Counted from the stretch's first letter, positions 1 through 9,702 are shown. The stretch: DNA of 64,000 nt from AP-15 sp963832875 (GCA_963832875.1 CAWHWB010000002.1:248001-312000); one strand, 5' to 3'. The notes: a model not told the origin generated them from the sequence alone. Made by a program: numbers and translations.

Positions 1-972
1 GATCCGCTGCGCCGCGGCCAACCCCTCCTGCAACGAAGCATTCAAATTGGCGAGACTCTTCAGCGGCTGATAGGCGAGCAGCAACGCGGTGATGAACGAG
101 AAGAACGCGCCAGGGGTGCGCGATCCGGCAATCACCTGATGGCCGCCATAGAGGATGACGACCGCGATCGCCGCACCTCCCAGTGTTTCCATCATCGGTG
201 AGGCCCGCGAGCGCGTGCGAGTCGCCCGGTCGATCAGAGCGTAAACGCGCTCGAAAAGCCCCGCGGCGCGGCGCTCTTCGTATTCTTCCATGCCATAAGC
301 CTTGACCAGGCGAGCGCCCTGGAAGGTCTGGCTCAGCAAAGTCGTCAGCTGGCCGATCTCGGCCTGGGTGTTGGCCGAAACCCGGCGCATGCGGCGGCCG
401 ATGCCGACGATCGGATGGATCGCCAGCGGAAAGACGAAGAAAGAGACCAGGGCCAAGAGCCAGTCCTGATAGAACATGACCCCGACCAGGAAGAGGACGG
501 TCAGCGCATCCTTGCCGATCGCGCCGAGCACGTTGGCTGCGGCGCTGCGCAACAGGGCCGCATCGCTGGTGAAGCGCGAGATCAGGCTGCCGCTCGGATG
601 GGCGTGGAAATAAGAAAGATCGGCGCGCATCAGCCGAGTGAACAGCGCGATCTGGACATCGGCGATGACGCGCTGGCCGACGCGGTTCATCAGCACCGCC
701 TCGCCGTAATCGGCCAGCCCCTTGACGAGCGCGATGGCAAGTGCGCCGCCGGCAATCAGTAGCAGCAGCGAGCCGTCTCGTCCGACAAAGATGCGGTCGA
801 GCACCGGTTGCATCAACCAGGCACGCAACGCGGTGCTGCCGGCCGCGGCGCCCATCAACACAAAAGCGAGCGCGATACGCGCCAGATGCGGGCGCATAAA
901 GTCGCGCGCCAGGCGCCATACGAGCACTGCCGTACGTGCGCCCTCTTCTAGGATCGGCGGCTTTTTGAACAT
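1..972 (-). CDS. MsbA-type ABC exporter, permease part (3' end beyond window)
   Basis: This is the first 324 codons of an ABC half-transporter; the rest, including the ATPase, lies left of the window. The ATG at 972-970 opens MFKKPPILEEGARTAV and is followed by several long hydrophobic stretches, for example LARIALAFVLMGAAAG. The ABC transmembrane-domain motifs SYFHAHPSGSLISRF and VKAYGMEEYEERR are also present. Proteins of this type in Gram-negative bacteria flip lipid A or other lipids from the inner to the outer leaflet of the cytoplasmic membrane; the substrate here is inferred. It is the last gene of its strand before a palindromic repeat. Family membership is secure; the exact role is not, because the nucleotide-binding domain cannot be seen. 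Confidence 0.88.
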   Translation of the reverse strand, partial: MFKKPPILEEGARTAVLVWRLARDFMRPHLARIALAFVLMGAAAGSTALRAWLMQPVLDRIFVGRDGSLLLLIAGGALAIALVKGLADYGEAVLMNRVGQRVIADVQIALFTRLMRADLSYFHAHPSGSLISRFTSDAALLRSAAANVLGAIGKDALTVLFLVGVMFYQDWLLALVSFFVFPLAIHPIVGIGRRMRRVSANTQAEIGQLTTLLSQTFQGARLVKAYGMEEYEERRAAGLFERVYALIDRATRTRSRASPMMETLGGAAIAVVILYGGHQVIAGSRTPGAFFSFITALLLAYQPLKSLANLNASLQEGLAAAQRI

Positions 973-1063
973 GGGTCCCCGCCGGCAGTGTTAGTGGCGG
1001 GGACCTGTCTTGGCAAGCGCGGCGGCCCGCTCTGCGCCCGGGCGAACGGGAAGCGCCGTCTCG

Positions 1064-1114
1064 CCCTCACCCGCCTCCGTTCGGATCACGGTCCGGTGCC
1101 CGGGTGGGTGAGGG
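1064..1114. repeat. Intergenic palindromic repeat (CCCTCACCC / GGGTGAGGG arms)
   Basis: Nine-base inverted arms at 1064-1072 and 1106-1114 flank a GC-rich spacer. The same outer arm motif recurs inside addB near 60.9 kb, so this is one copy of a dispersed REP-like family and not a unique terminator. Confidence 0.6.
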
Positions 1115-1132
1115 TCTCGCTTGTGATTCGCC

Positions 1133-2197
1133 TCACGCAGGATAAGAGACGAAACACTTGTCCGAAGCAAAGATGTGCGTCTCGATGTAGTCATGCACGA
1201 CCGGTTTCCGGTCGAGCTTTTCCATCGCGCCCATCAGCGCGCACCAGTTAAGCATCTCGTGCTGCCCGGCCTGTTCCATCGCCTTCAGCGGGCGCTTGCG
1301 CCAGGTGTCGTAATCACGCTGCGAGAGCGCGTCGAACAGGAGCCTGTCGGCCTCCCGGTCGGGCCATAGATAACCGTTGGTCGGCGACAGGAAGCAATGC
1401 GACCAACTCGACGACGCGATCACCGCCACCCGCCACGGCAAATCCGCGAAGCTCTCGGCCACCGCCTTGCCGACTTCCATGCAACGCCACGGGTGCGGCG
1501 AGGGCGGGTCGCCCGCGATCGACGGATCACGCGGCGGCATGAACAGCGCCGCGGTGCCGCCCTTGGCATGCAACAGGTTGCTGCCATAGCAATTGATCGC
1601 GAACGGGACCACCGGATAGGGGAAACCCTCACGGTCCCAGTCGAGATAGAGAAAAGTGTTGGTGAAAGCGTGCGCCAACGGGTGGTGCAACGGCTTATAC
1701 GCATAAGCCATGTCGATGCCGCGCTCGATCATCCCGGTGGCGAGATGCTTGGCCGCCTCGCGATGCCCGTGCAGCCGCAACGCCCAGTCGCCGGGCTCGC
1801 CCCACCGGTTCGGCCGGCCACCGTTGCCGTTGTGCCACGGCCGAACCGCGAAATCGTCGTCATAGCCGAGCAGGCAGAAGGCCGGGATAATGTCTTCGCG
1901 GAAATTCTCGTACTGGTCGTCGCCCCACACCAGCACGACGTCCGGGTTGAACTCGTCCAGCGATTTGCGCACCGCGCGAAAGCCCTCGGCCATCCGCGCG
2001 CTGTAGCGCTGGGCCGACGAAAAACCTTCGTCGTTGCCGAGCTCGGCAACGAGTTCGGCGGGCCAATTCGCCGGGTTCTTGTAATGCTCGGGCACGTTAG
2101 GCGCGGTCAGCAGGCGGTGGAACAGCGACGGCAATTGCTCGTCCGGCACCGTCAGCCCCGGATAATGCGTGCAACCAAGACCCAAAATTTCGCCCAT
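1133..2197 (-). CDS. LigB-family class III extradiol dioxygenase
   Basis: A 354-residue protein opening MGEILGLGCTHYPGL, the usual start of LigB-type Fe(II)-dependent extradiol ring-cleavage enzymes; His11 fits the first metal ligand. Further conserved stretches are WGDDQYENF (about residue 90), HPLAHAF and SWSHCFLS (about 265). Class III enzymes open catecholic rings next to the diol; the family also contains gallate and protocatechuate 4,5-type and DODA-like members, and the substrate cannot be read from sequence. The usual small alpha subunit of the LigAB type is not adjacent, so it may work alone. It stands apart from its neighbours, with about 160 bp on the left and 210 bp on the right. 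Its presence fits the aromatic-acid genes further right. Confidence 0.8.
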   Translation of the reverse strand: MGEILGLGCTHYPGLTVPDEQLPSLFHRLLTAPNVPEHYKNPANWPAELVAELGNDEGFSSAQRYSARMAEGFRAVRKSLDEFNPDVVLVWGDDQYENFREDIIPAFCLLGYDDDFAVRPWHNGNGGRPNRWGEPGDWALRLHGHREAAKHLATGMIERGIDMAYAYKPLHHPLAHAFTNTFLYLDWDREGFPYPVVPFAINCYGSNLLHAKGGTAALFMPPRDPSIAGDPPSPHPWRCMEVGKAVAESFADLPWRVAVIASSSWSHCFLSPTNGYLWPDREADRLLFDALSQRDYDTWRKRPLKAMEQAGQHEMLNWCALMGAMEKLDRKPVVHDYIETHIFASDKCFVSYPA

Positions 2198-2407
2198 ATC
2201 CCTGCTCCTTTCGATGAGGCGCCGAAGCGCCCTCCAAACCCGCGCAACGCAAAACCAACTCTAACTCATTTGTGATTGCTTGGCATCCCTGTTACGGAGA
2301 TCGACTGGCAGCTTGGCTCTGACGATGTAGATACGTTCACAGCAGGAGGGGGCCTCGGGCGCCTTCCTGCAGCGAAAAGCTAATATTAGCATTGTCACCA
2401 GAAAGCA

Positions 2408-2938
2408 TTAGCATTTTCCCCACGCATATCCCTTTTCGCCTGCGCCGTCGCCGACCCATTCGTAAAATTCGTTAGTCAGTTCAATTAAAAAGTCGATCCC
2501 ACGCTCTGTTTGAACTTTGCGATCCTCGGCATAGGAGCGTTCACGCTGACGACGCCGAAAGTCTCTTATGATACCTTGGACATAACTCGGCTCAGATTTG
2601 ACTGAATGAAGCGCAAGATAGGAGCTGATATTTGAGGCACGGTCCGCGTGCACCTTGCCGACAACCCAGGTTCCCGTCCACGCCGTGCCATCGCCATTTC
2701 TGACTAAGCCTTGCTCATTGACGCACACAAAATGAAACCCGATGACCACTTCGTCGTACGGGCGTTTGACTGGTTGAGTTAAACGAGGGAGCCTCATACG
2801 AGAGGGCGCGCGACGAGACAGATCGGCGTCGCGCAAGACCATTAACCAAGTCTCCGCGAGCTTAGCCGCATTTGCGCGAAGGTTTCTTACTTCATCAAGC
2901 GTGAGATTTGCGATTCGCGCAGGGGTCCAGTTGGTCAA
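2408..2938 (-). CDS. Hypothetical protein, low-GC orphan
   Basis: A 176-residue reading frame with no family I recognise. An in-frame stop lies two codons upstream of the TTG at 2938-2936, and a GGAG stands about 9 bases before that TTG, so a TTG start is likely. The protein is polar, with no signal peptide or membrane segment. It has a Trp-rich central part (TAWTGTWVVG) and a basic patch (RDFRRRQRERS). Base composition is clearly poorer in GC than the flanking ubiD and pmbA genes, and AT-rich spacers lie on both sides, which suggests recent acquisition. Confidence 0.5.
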   Translation of the reverse strand: MTNWTPARIANLTLDEVRNLRANAAKLAETWLMVLRDADLSRRAPSRMRLPRLTQPVKRPYDEVVIGFHFVCVNEQGLVRNGDGTAWTGTWVVGKVHADRASNISSYLALHSVKSEPSYVQGIIRDFRRRQRERSYAEDRKVQTERGIDFLIELTNEFYEWVGDGAGEKGYAWGKC

Positions 2939-3066
2939 CTTCTAGCTCCAGATTGCTCCAGTTGGCCCGACGAGAGGCTTTCCGCGGACGGTGCGGCGAT
3001 CTTTTAGGCACGGAATATGAATAAATCCAAAAAAAACCTAATATTGATGACCGCCGCGCCACCCTT

Positions 3067-3092
3067 ATCGTCATCCCGGCGCAGGCCGGGAC
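3067..3092. repeat. REP-like palindrome
   Basis: CCCGGC and GCCGGG arms around GCAG, preceded by GTCAT and followed by ACCC, at 3075-3090. This is the common alphaproteobacterial intergenic palindrome. It lies between the low-GC orphan and the end of pmbA and could also act as a transcript 3'-end hairpin. Confidence 0.65.
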
Positions 3093-3189
3093 CCAGCCAC
3101 GGGCAGCATCCTTTGCCGGTGTGGCAACAACTTACCGGAAAGCATTTGTCCGGGTTGCACTAGCTTCCTGGCTCGGCTCGATGGGAGGC

Positions 3190-4536
3190 TCACGCGCCGG
3201 CGACGGTCAGGTCGTCGATGCGCAGGGTCGGTAAGTCGGTGCCGGCCTTGAATTCGAGGTCGTCGGCGGCGACCACACGGGCGAACATGTCCTTGAGGTT
3301 GCCTGCGACGGTCATCTCGCTGACCGGGAAGGCGATCTCGCCCTTGTCGATCCAGAACCCGGCCGCCCCGCGGCTGTAGTCGCCGGTGACGCCGTTGGCG
3401 CCGAAACCCATCATCTCGGTCACGTAGAACCCGCTCGCGATGTCGGCGATCAGCTGCTTGGGGCTCACCGCTCCGGGCTCGATCCACACATTCGTTGCAG
3501 ACGGCGACGGCGGAAACGAGGTGCCGCGCGCCGCGTGCCCGGTGGTCTCGAGGCCAAGCTGCCGGGCAGAGCGCAGATCGAGGAGCCAGGTCGTCAGCAC
3601 GCCCTTGTCGATCAGGGCGCGTCGATGATTGGCGATGCCCTCTCCGTCAAACGGTTTGGAACGCAGGCCACGCCGGCGGTGCGGATCGTCGATGATGGTG
3701 ATCGCCTCGGGGAAGATCCGCTGGCCGAGTTGATCTTTCAAAAAGCTGGTGCCGCGCGCGATCGAGGGACCTGAGATCGCCCCCAAGAAATGTGAGATCA
3801 AGCTGCGCGCGACGCGGGGGTCGAACACCACCGAGCAGCGGCAGGTCGGCATTTTCTTCGCGCCGAGCCGCCTGACCGCGCGCTCGCCGGCGCTGCGGCC
3901 GATCTCGGCCGGGTCGCGCAGATCGGCGGCATAGACGGCGCTGGCGTAATCATAGTCGCGCTCCATGCCGGTGCCGGTGCCGCCGATGACGCTGGCGCTG
4001 ACCCCGGAGCTCGATCCGGCATAGGAGCCGACAAAGCCGTTCGAGGCGGCGAGCGCGATCCGCGAGCGGCCCCACCCGGCCTCGGCCCCCTCGGAGTTGG
4101 TGACGCCGTCGACCGCGAGGGCTGCCTCTTCGGCGGCGCGGGCGCGCTCAATCAGTACTTCGGCGCCCGGCTCCTCGGGATCGGACATGTCGAGCGCGGG
4201 CCAATCGCGGGCGATCTGGTCAGGTTCGGCGATGCCGCAATGGGGGTCCGCAGGCACGGTCCTGGCCATCGCCACGGCGCGCTCGACGAGTTCATCGAGC
4301 GCCTTCGGCGAACGGTCGCTCGACGATACCATCGCCTGCTGCCGGCCGATGAAGACCCGCAGCCCGAGATCGTTACCCTCCGAGCGTTCGAGCTTCTCGG
4401 TCTTGCCGAGCCGTCGCCCGTGCGACAGCGAGGTGCCCTCAACGGCGACCGCGTCGGCCGCATCGGCACCGGCCTTCTTGGCGCGGACAATCAGATCGTG
4501 CAGCAAATCGAGTGCATTTCCGGTGTTGCCGTTCAT
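3190..4536 (-). CDS. pmbA: TldD/PmbA family protein (PmbA)
   Basis: A 448-residue PmbA-type protein. I place the start at ATG 4536-4534 (MNGNTGNALDLLHDLI) because GGAG sits a few bases upstream; a longer in-frame extension exists but has no ribosome site and does not look like the family. Typical features are the AGADAADAVAVEGT region near the N terminus, the glycine-rich SYAGSSSGVSASVIGG core and the C-terminal GANGVTGDYSRGAAGFWI block. PmbA partners TldD in a cytosolic protease that matures peptide antibiotics and degrades CcdA-like substrates. It lies 124 bp downstream of ubiD on the same strand. Confidence 0.93.
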   Translation of the reverse strand: MNGNTGNALDLLHDLIVRAKKAGADAADAVAVEGTSLSHGRRLGKTEKLERSEGNDLGLRVFIGRQQAMVSSSDRSPKALDELVERAVAMARTVPADPHCGIAEPDQIARDWPALDMSDPEEPGAEVLIERARAAEEAALAVDGVTNSEGAEAGWGRSRIALAASNGFVGSYAGSSSGVSASVIGGTGTGMERDYDYASAVYAADLRDPAEIGRSAGERAVRRLGAKKMPTCRCSVVFDPRVARSLISHFLGAISGPSIARGTSFLKDQLGQRIFPEAITIIDDPHRRRGLRSKPFDGEGIANHRRALIDKGVLTTWLLDLRSARQLGLETTGHAARGTSFPPSPSATNVWIEPGAVSPKQLIADIASGFYVTEMMGFGANGVTGDYSRGAAGFWIDKGEIAFPVSEMTVAGNLKDMFARVVAADDLEFKAGTDLPTLRIDDLTVAGA

Positions 4537-4659
4537 CACATCTCCACACGACAAAGAGGCTTTAAACGCAGGGGGCACGAAGGATTGAGCAATGGACGCG
4601 AGCATTCCGAAATCTTGGCGACCTCTGCGTATCTCTTGGCAACCCTTGCGTTGAAATGG

Positions 4660-6171
4660 TCATTTTTTCCAGATCGGCCGACCCGATCCGGGCAACCCGT
4701 AGCTCGTCCATTTGCTCGTCACATCAGCGATCACCTTCTCGGCCATGCGAATTGGCGTTCCCCATTCCCGCCCTGTCTCGGGCGGCATCTTGCCTGTCGC
4801 ATCGAGACCGATCTTGCCGCCGAGACCCGATTCGGGCGAGGCGAAATCGAGATAGTCGATCGGGGTGTGGTCGACGAGCGTCACGTCGCGCACCGGGTCC
4901 ATGCGGGTCGAGATCGCCCACATCACATCCTTCCAGTCGCGCGCATCGATGTCGTCATCGACGACGATGACGAATTTCGTGTACATGAACTGGCGCAGAA
5001 ACGACCAGATCCCCATCATCACCCGCTTGGCGTGGCCGGGATAGGCCTTCCGGATCGCCACCACCGCGATGCGGTAGGAGCAGCCTTCGGGCGGCAGCCA
5101 GAAATCGACGATCTCAGGGAATTGCTGCTGTAATAGCGGGATGAACACTTCGTTCAGCGCTTCGCCCAGGATCGAGGGTTCGTCCGGCGGCCGGCCGGTG
5201 AAGGTCGACAGATAAATTGGGCTCTGTCGCATCGTGATCGCCGACAGCCGGAAGACCGGGAAGCGCTCGACCGAGTTATAATAGCCGGTGTGGTCGCCAT
5301 AGGGACCTTCGTCGCCGTATTCGTCGAGCGAGACATGGCCTTCGAGCACAATCTCGGCCTGCGCCGGCACCTTCAAGGGCACGGTCTTGCAACCGACCAA
5401 CTCGACCTTGCGCCCGCGCAACAAGCCTGCAAACTGGTATTCCGACAAGGTGTCCGGCACCGGCGTCACCGCGGCTAGGATCGTCCCCGGATCCGCACCG
5501 ATCACGGCTGCCGCCGGCAACGGCTCGGCTCGCTCGGCGCCCCAGCGCCGATGGTGCTGCGCGCCGCCACGATGCTTGAGCCAGCGCATCAGGGTTGTGT
5601 CGCGGCCGGTCACCTGCATGCGGTAGATGCCGAGATTGAAGCCGTCTTCGCGGCGCTCGCCCGGCCCCTTGGTCACCACCAGCGGCCAAGTGATCAGCGG
5701 CGCCGGCTCGCCCGGCCAGCAGGTCTGCACCGGCAACGCAGCGAGGTCGATCTCAGCCCCGCGCCATACGACTTCCTGGCACGGGGCCGAGCCCACCGTG
5801 CGGGGGCGCATCGCCATGACCGTCCGTAAGAGCGGCAGCAGGTCGAGCGCCTCGCGCCAGCCGCCGGGCGGCTCCGGCTGCTTCAGAAAGGCGAGCGTTT
5901 TGCCGATTTCGCGCAACTCGCCGGGCTCGCGGTCCATGCCCCAGGCGACGCGCTCGACGGTGCCGAACAGATTGACCAGGACCGGCATTGGGTAATTGCC
6001 GCCGCCGTCGCGGACGACACTCTCGAACAACGCCGCCGGTCCGCCCTCGGCCAAGAGCCGGGTTTGGATCTCGGTCATTTCCAGATTCGGCGATACCGGC
6101 GCCTTAACCCGCGACAGCCGCCCGCTCGTCTCGAGCCGGTCGATAAAGTCGCGCAGACTGGAATAGGGCAT
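4660..6171 (-). CDS. ubiD: 4-hydroxy-3-polyprenylbenzoate decarboxylase UbiD
   Basis: A 503-residue protein of normal UbiD length. UbiD removes the carboxyl group of polyprenyl-4-hydroxybenzoate in ubiquinone synthesis, using the prenylated FMN made by UbiX. The motif LDEYGDEGPYGDHTGYY contains the acidic residues of the prFMN pocket, and the C-terminal block LGGKIGLDATGKMPPE is diagnostic of the true UbiD branch as against aromatic-acid decarboxylase relatives. The start MPYSSLRDFIDRLE is standard. The truncated MFS gene ends 43 bp upstream and pmbA follows downstream, so the three probably formed one transcript. No ubiX is visible here. Confidence 0.95.
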   Translation of the reverse strand: MPYSSLRDFIDRLETSGRLSRVKAPVSPNLEMTEIQTRLLAEGGPAALFESVVRDGGGNYPMPVLVNLFGTVERVAWGMDREPGELREIGKTLAFLKQPEPPGGWREALDLLPLLRTVMAMRPRTVGSAPCQEVVWRGAEIDLAALPVQTCWPGEPAPLITWPLVVTKGPGERREDGFNLGIYRMQVTGRDTTLMRWLKHRGGAQHHRRWGAERAEPLPAAAVIGADPGTILAAVTPVPDTLSEYQFAGLLRGRKVELVGCKTVPLKVPAQAEIVLEGHVSLDEYGDEGPYGDHTGYYNSVERFPVFRLSAITMRQSPIYLSTFTGRPPDEPSILGEALNEVFIPLLQQQFPEIVDFWLPPEGCSYRIAVVAIRKAYPGHAKRVMMGIWSFLRQFMYTKFVIVVDDDIDARDWKDVMWAISTRMDPVRDVTLVDHTPIDYLDFASPESGLGGKIGLDATGKMPPETGREWGTPIRMAEKVIADVTSKWTSYGLPGSGRPIWKK

Positions 6172-6214
6172 GCCGCGCTATATGGGGGCGCGGCGGCGGG
6201 TTGGCGAGCGCGGG

Positions 6215-7063
6215 TCAGCCCGGGGCCGGCGATGCTTGCGGCGGCGCGGCGCGGCCTTGTCGCAGCGCGAACAGCGAGGCGAAGGCGGCGAGGCAAAGCC
6301 CGGCCGACCACCACACCGCCGCGACCCCGAAGCGCGTGAGCAGCAGCCCGAACAGAAACGGCGAGGCCGACTGCAGCACCCGCGCCGGCGCCGACAAAAG
6401 GCCGCTGCGCAGCCCGTAGCCCCGCGGCCCGAACAGCGCCAACGGCAGGGTGCCCTTGGCGATCGTGATCATGCCGTTGCCGGCGCCATGCAGCAGCGCG
6501 AACGCGACGATCCCGGGAGCGCCGAGCCCGACCAGGAACATTGCGCCGATCGGGTGCAAGACGGACGCGATCCGCGCCGAGGAGACCGGGTGGAATGAAC
6601 GCAGCAGTCCGAATTCGACGAGGCGGGCGCCGACCTGGGCCGGGCCGACCAAGGAAGCGGCGGCGATCGCCGCGGTCGCCGATGCGCCCGCCATGTGCAG
6701 CAGGCCCGGCAGGTGAGCCGCCATCGCACCCTGCACGAACCAGGTGGCCGAAAAGAAGAATGCCAGGATCGGCATCGCCCCGCGCGGCGGGACGACCTGC
6801 GGCAGCTCGGAAGCAATGCGCGGCGGCGCTGCCGAGGGCATGGCATGGCGCGGGATCGTCAGCCAGTTGACCGGGGCGGCCAGCAGGAGGTTCACCCCGG
6901 CCCAAATCAGGCAGACGGCGCGCCAGCCGAATTCGTGCAGGAAAAAGGCGCTGGCCGGCCAGCCGATCGTGCTGGCGAAACCAGCGATCAGGGTGATCCC
7001 AGTGATGGCGCCGCGCGCCTCGCTCCCGTAGAGGCAGGCCAGCGCGGCAAAGGCCGGATCAAG
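6215..7063 (-). pseudogene. MFS transporter, 5'-truncated
   Basis: Read from 7063 downwards the frame gives DPAFAALACLYGSEARGAITG and then a continuous MFS-type membrane protein to 6215, about 280 residues. An in-frame TAG at 7066-7064 sits directly before it, and no sequence resembling the first third of an MFS protein (roughly the first 100 residues) is found upstream. A GTG within the frame (6895) could start a 226-residue peptide but would miss several helices. The break falls beside the 17-bp palindrome at 7073-7089 and the fragment of an unrelated kinase. The homologous C-terminal part is clear; loss of function is inferred from the missing N-terminal helices. Confidence 0.8.
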
Positions 7064-7072
7064 CTAAAAAAG

Positions 7073-7089
7073 CCATTATGCGATAATGG
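7073..7089. repeat. Perfect palindrome at a gene-fragment junction
   Basis: CCATTAT-GCG-ATAATGG, seven-base perfect arms around three bases. It lies in a short AT-rich stretch exactly between the broken MFS gene and the broken kinase gene, so it may mark the recombination site or the end of a lost element. Its function is unknown. Confidence 0.55.
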
Positions 7090-7125
7090 TTTGGATTTTA
7101 CGTCGGCAGTGCGCGGCGGCGAAAT

Positions 7126-7665
7126 GCCGAAGAGGAAGTACGCCTCAACCGCCGCGTGGCGCCCGACGTTTATCTCGGGATCGTGCCAATCACCCTTGAT
7201 GAACACGGCCTTGCGCTCGCCGGAAAAGGAACCGTCGTCGACTGGCTGGGCCAGATGACTCGCCTGCCAGCCGAGCGCATGCTCGACCGCTGCCTTGCTC
7301 GAGGAGCTTGGTCCCTGGCCGATATCCATGCCCTCGGCGCCCATCTTGGGAAGTTTTTTTTGCGACGGCCCGGCATGTGGATATCGAAGCCAAAGCCTAT
7401 CTTGATCGCTTTTGCGCGGAATGCCGACGGCGTTGCGGCTGATGGCCGGCGACGCCGCGCCGCCGCTCGAAACCTTTATCGGCCGCTTTGGACCGTTGGC
7501 CCAGCGGACCGCGGACGGCCGGATCGTCGAAGGGCATGGCGATCTCCGCCCCGAGCATGTTTATCTCGGCCGCCGCCTTGGATCATCGATTGTCTCGAAT
7601 TCCGGGCCGAACTCAGATACCTCGATCCGGTCGACGAACTCGCGTTTCTCGCGATTCGTGGGCTG
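7126..7665 (+). pseudogene. COG2187-type aminoglycoside-phosphotransferase-like kinase, frameshifted fragment
   Basis: Pieces of one protein family appear in order in three frames. At 7126 the frame reads AEEEVRLNRRVAPDVYLGIV and continues to about 7340 (GTVVDWLGQMTRLPAERMLD). A short stretch near 7385 reads EAKAYLDRF. From about 7440 another frame gives TADGRIVEGHGDLRPEHVYL, which carries the kinase catalytic HGDLRPEH motif. From about 7576 the first frame resumes with WIIDCLEFRAELRYLDPVDE. This matches the N-terminal kinase-like half of the COG2187/COG0645 proteins; the N terminus and the C-terminal ATPase half are absent. At least three shifts make it non-functional. In other alphaproteobacteria, as I recall, such kinases sit with stress-response genes, which fits the FtsH neighbour. 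Confidence 0.75.
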
Positions 7666-7863
7666 CTGAAGACGCCAATCGCATGGGCGACATGGTGCTG
7701 GGCGATCGCCTTGACGTGGCTGGGCGACAGCGGTCGGGGCGAACCGACATTCCAGCGGTCGCGGCCGGTCGTAGAGCCGATTGATCCAGCTCAATTCCTC
7801 AGTCGGAGGATCGTCGTTGACTGAAGGTGCATAACTGGCCGGAGCCGCTGCCATGGAAGGTAG

Positions 7864-9702
7864 ATGACCCGCTTGTTGCGCATCCTGTTCGCCGGCGGCG
7901 TCCTCGCCTTCGCGGTATTGAGCTGTTGCTCGCTACCCGACGATAAGACGACCTCGGAAAGGGTGCCTTACAGCACTTTCCAGAAATATCTGGACGCAGG
8001 TCAGGTCAAGGAGGCGAGGGTGGGCCCCGAGGATATCGAGGCAACCTTGCGCAATGGTCGGGCCATCGTCACGACCCGCGTGCCGCCCGACATTGCCGCG
8101 GAGCTCGAACGCCACGGTATCGAATTCTCCGGCAAGGCCGGCCTCGACAACGGATCGATCGGTTGGCTCGCCTGGCTGCTTCCGGTGATGGTGCTGCTGC
8201 CGCTTCTGCTGCTGATGCGGCGCGGCGGCGTCGGTGGTGCCGCGACTGGCGCGGCGGCGGCAATGACCAAGAGCAAGGCGCGGGTCTTCGCCGAAACCGA
8301 CACGAAGACCACTTTCGCCGACGTTGCCGGGGTCGACGAAGCCAAGGAAGAGCTGAACGAGATCGTCGCTTTCCTCAAAGACCCGGTGAATTACGGGTGC
8401 CTCGGCGCGCATGTCCCGAAGGGCGTGCTGCTCGTCGGCCCGCCCGGGACGGGCAAGACCTTGCTGGCGCGGGCGGTGGCCGGAGAGGCCGGCGTCCCGT
8501 TCCTGTCGATCAACGGGTCGGAGTTCGTCGAGCTTTACGTCGGGGTCGGGGCGGCGCGGGTGCGCGATCTCTTCGAGCAGGGCCGGCAAATGGCGCCGGC
8601 GATCATCTTCATCGACGAGCTCGATGCGCTCGGCCGGGCGCGCAGCGCCCCCAGTCCCGTCGGCGGCAATGACGAAAAGGAGCAGACGCTCAACCAACTC
8701 CTCTCGGAGGTCGACGGCTTCGATCCGACGGTCGGTCTGGTGCTGCTCGCCGCCACCAACCGCCCGGAGATCCTCGATCCCGCTTTGCTGCGGGCCGGCC
8801 GCTTCGATCGGCAAGTCCTGGTCGACCGGCCGGACAAAATCGGTCGCATCCAGATCTTGGATATCTACCTGAAGAAAATCCGCCTCGGCGAAGACGTTTC
8901 TACCGAGGAGATCGCGGCGATGACGCCGGGATTTACCGGCGCCGATCTTGCCACCCTGGTCAACGAAGCGGCATTACTGGCCACCCGCCGTCATTCGGAG
9001 GGTGTCCTTGCCGCCGATTTCACGGCGGCGATCGAGCGGATCGTTGCCGGCCTCGAAAAGAAGAACCGGCTCCTGAGCCCCGTCGAGCGCGGGATCGTCG
9101 CCTATCACGAGATGGGCCACGCGCTCGTCGCGATGCTGCTGCCCGGGGTCGACCGCGTGCAGAAAGTCTCGATCATCCCCCGCGGTGTCGGGGCTCTCGG
9201 CTACACGATCCAGCGCCCGACCGAGGACCGATATCTGCTGACCGAAGACGAGCTGCGCAACAAGATCGCCGTCCTGCTCGCCGGCCGCGCCGCGGAGCGG
9301 CTGGTGTTCGGCAAGGTGTCGACGGGAGCTGCGGACGATCTGGCAAAGGCCTCCGAGATGGCCCGCAGCGCCGCCGCCGAATACGGCATGGTGCCGGCGC
9401 TGGGCGAGGTTGCCTATGACCGGCATCCCTCTCAATTTTTGCAAGGCGCGCACGCGCCGACCTGGATCGAGCGGAGCTATGCCGAAGAAACGGCCCGCGA
9501 AATCGACTGTGCCGTGCGTGACATCGTCGCCCGCGCGGCCGAGCGCGCCTCGCGCCTTCTCGAAGGGCGCCGCGACCTCCTGGAGCGCGGCGCCCAAACC
9601 CTGCTTGATAAGGAAACCCTGACTGTGGCCGACCTTCAGGCCTTGCTGGCTTCATCAACAACCAAGCCTCAATTGACCATAGCATCCGGATCGAGCCACT
9701 GA
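7864..9702 (+). CDS. ftsH: ATP-dependent zinc metalloprotease FtsH
   Basis: A 612-residue membrane AAA protease. An N-terminal hydrophobic segment is followed by a short periplasmic part of about 75 residues and a second membrane helix (GWLAWLLPVMVLLPLLLLM, about 100-118). Then come the AAA domain with Walker A GPPGTGKT (192-199), Walker B IIFIDELDALG, the second region of homology with RAGRFDRQ, and the zinc site HEMGH (415-419). FtsH degrades misfolded membrane proteins and short-lived regulators. AAGG lies five bases before the ATG. The N terminus contains VLSCCS, a lipobox-like sequence unusual for FtsH, and the protein is a little shorter than the housekeeping type (about 640), so I infer an accessory paralogue. 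The acyltransferase gene follows after 45 bp. Confidence 0.95.
   Translation: MTRLLRILFAGGVLAFAVLSCCSLPDDKTTSERVPYSTFQKYLDAGQVKEARVGPEDIEATLRNGRAIVTTRVPPDIAAELERHGIEFSGKAGLDNGSIGWLAWLLPVMVLLPLLLLMRRGGVGGAATGAAAAMTKSKARVFAETDTKTTFADVAGVDEAKEELNEIVAFLKDPVNYGCLGAHVPKGVLLVGPPGTGKTLLARAVAGEAGVPFLSINGSEFVELYVGVGAARVRDLFEQGRQMAPAIIFIDELDALGRARSAPSPVGGNDEKEQTLNQLLSEVDGFDPTVGLVLLAATNRPEILDPALLRAGRFDRQVLVDRPDKIGRIQILDIYLKKIRLGEDVSTEEIAAMTPGFTGADLATLVNEAALLATRRHSEGVLAADFTAAIERIVAGLEKKNRLLSPVERGIVAYHEMGHALVAMLLPGVDRVQKVSIIPRGVGALGYTIQRPTEDRYLLTEDELRNKIAVLLAGRAAERLVFGKVSTGAADDLAKASEMARSAAAEYGMVPALGEVAYDRHPSQFLQGAHAPTWIERSYAEETAREIDCAVRDIVARAAERASRLLEGRRDLLERGAQTLLDKETLTVADLQALLASSTTKPQLTIASGSSH

Noticed and set aside
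1397..2275. Long plus-strand open frame over the LigB-type gene
   Set aside because: Arg/Pro/His-rich antisense shadow of the minus-strand dioxygenase, with no motif of its own.
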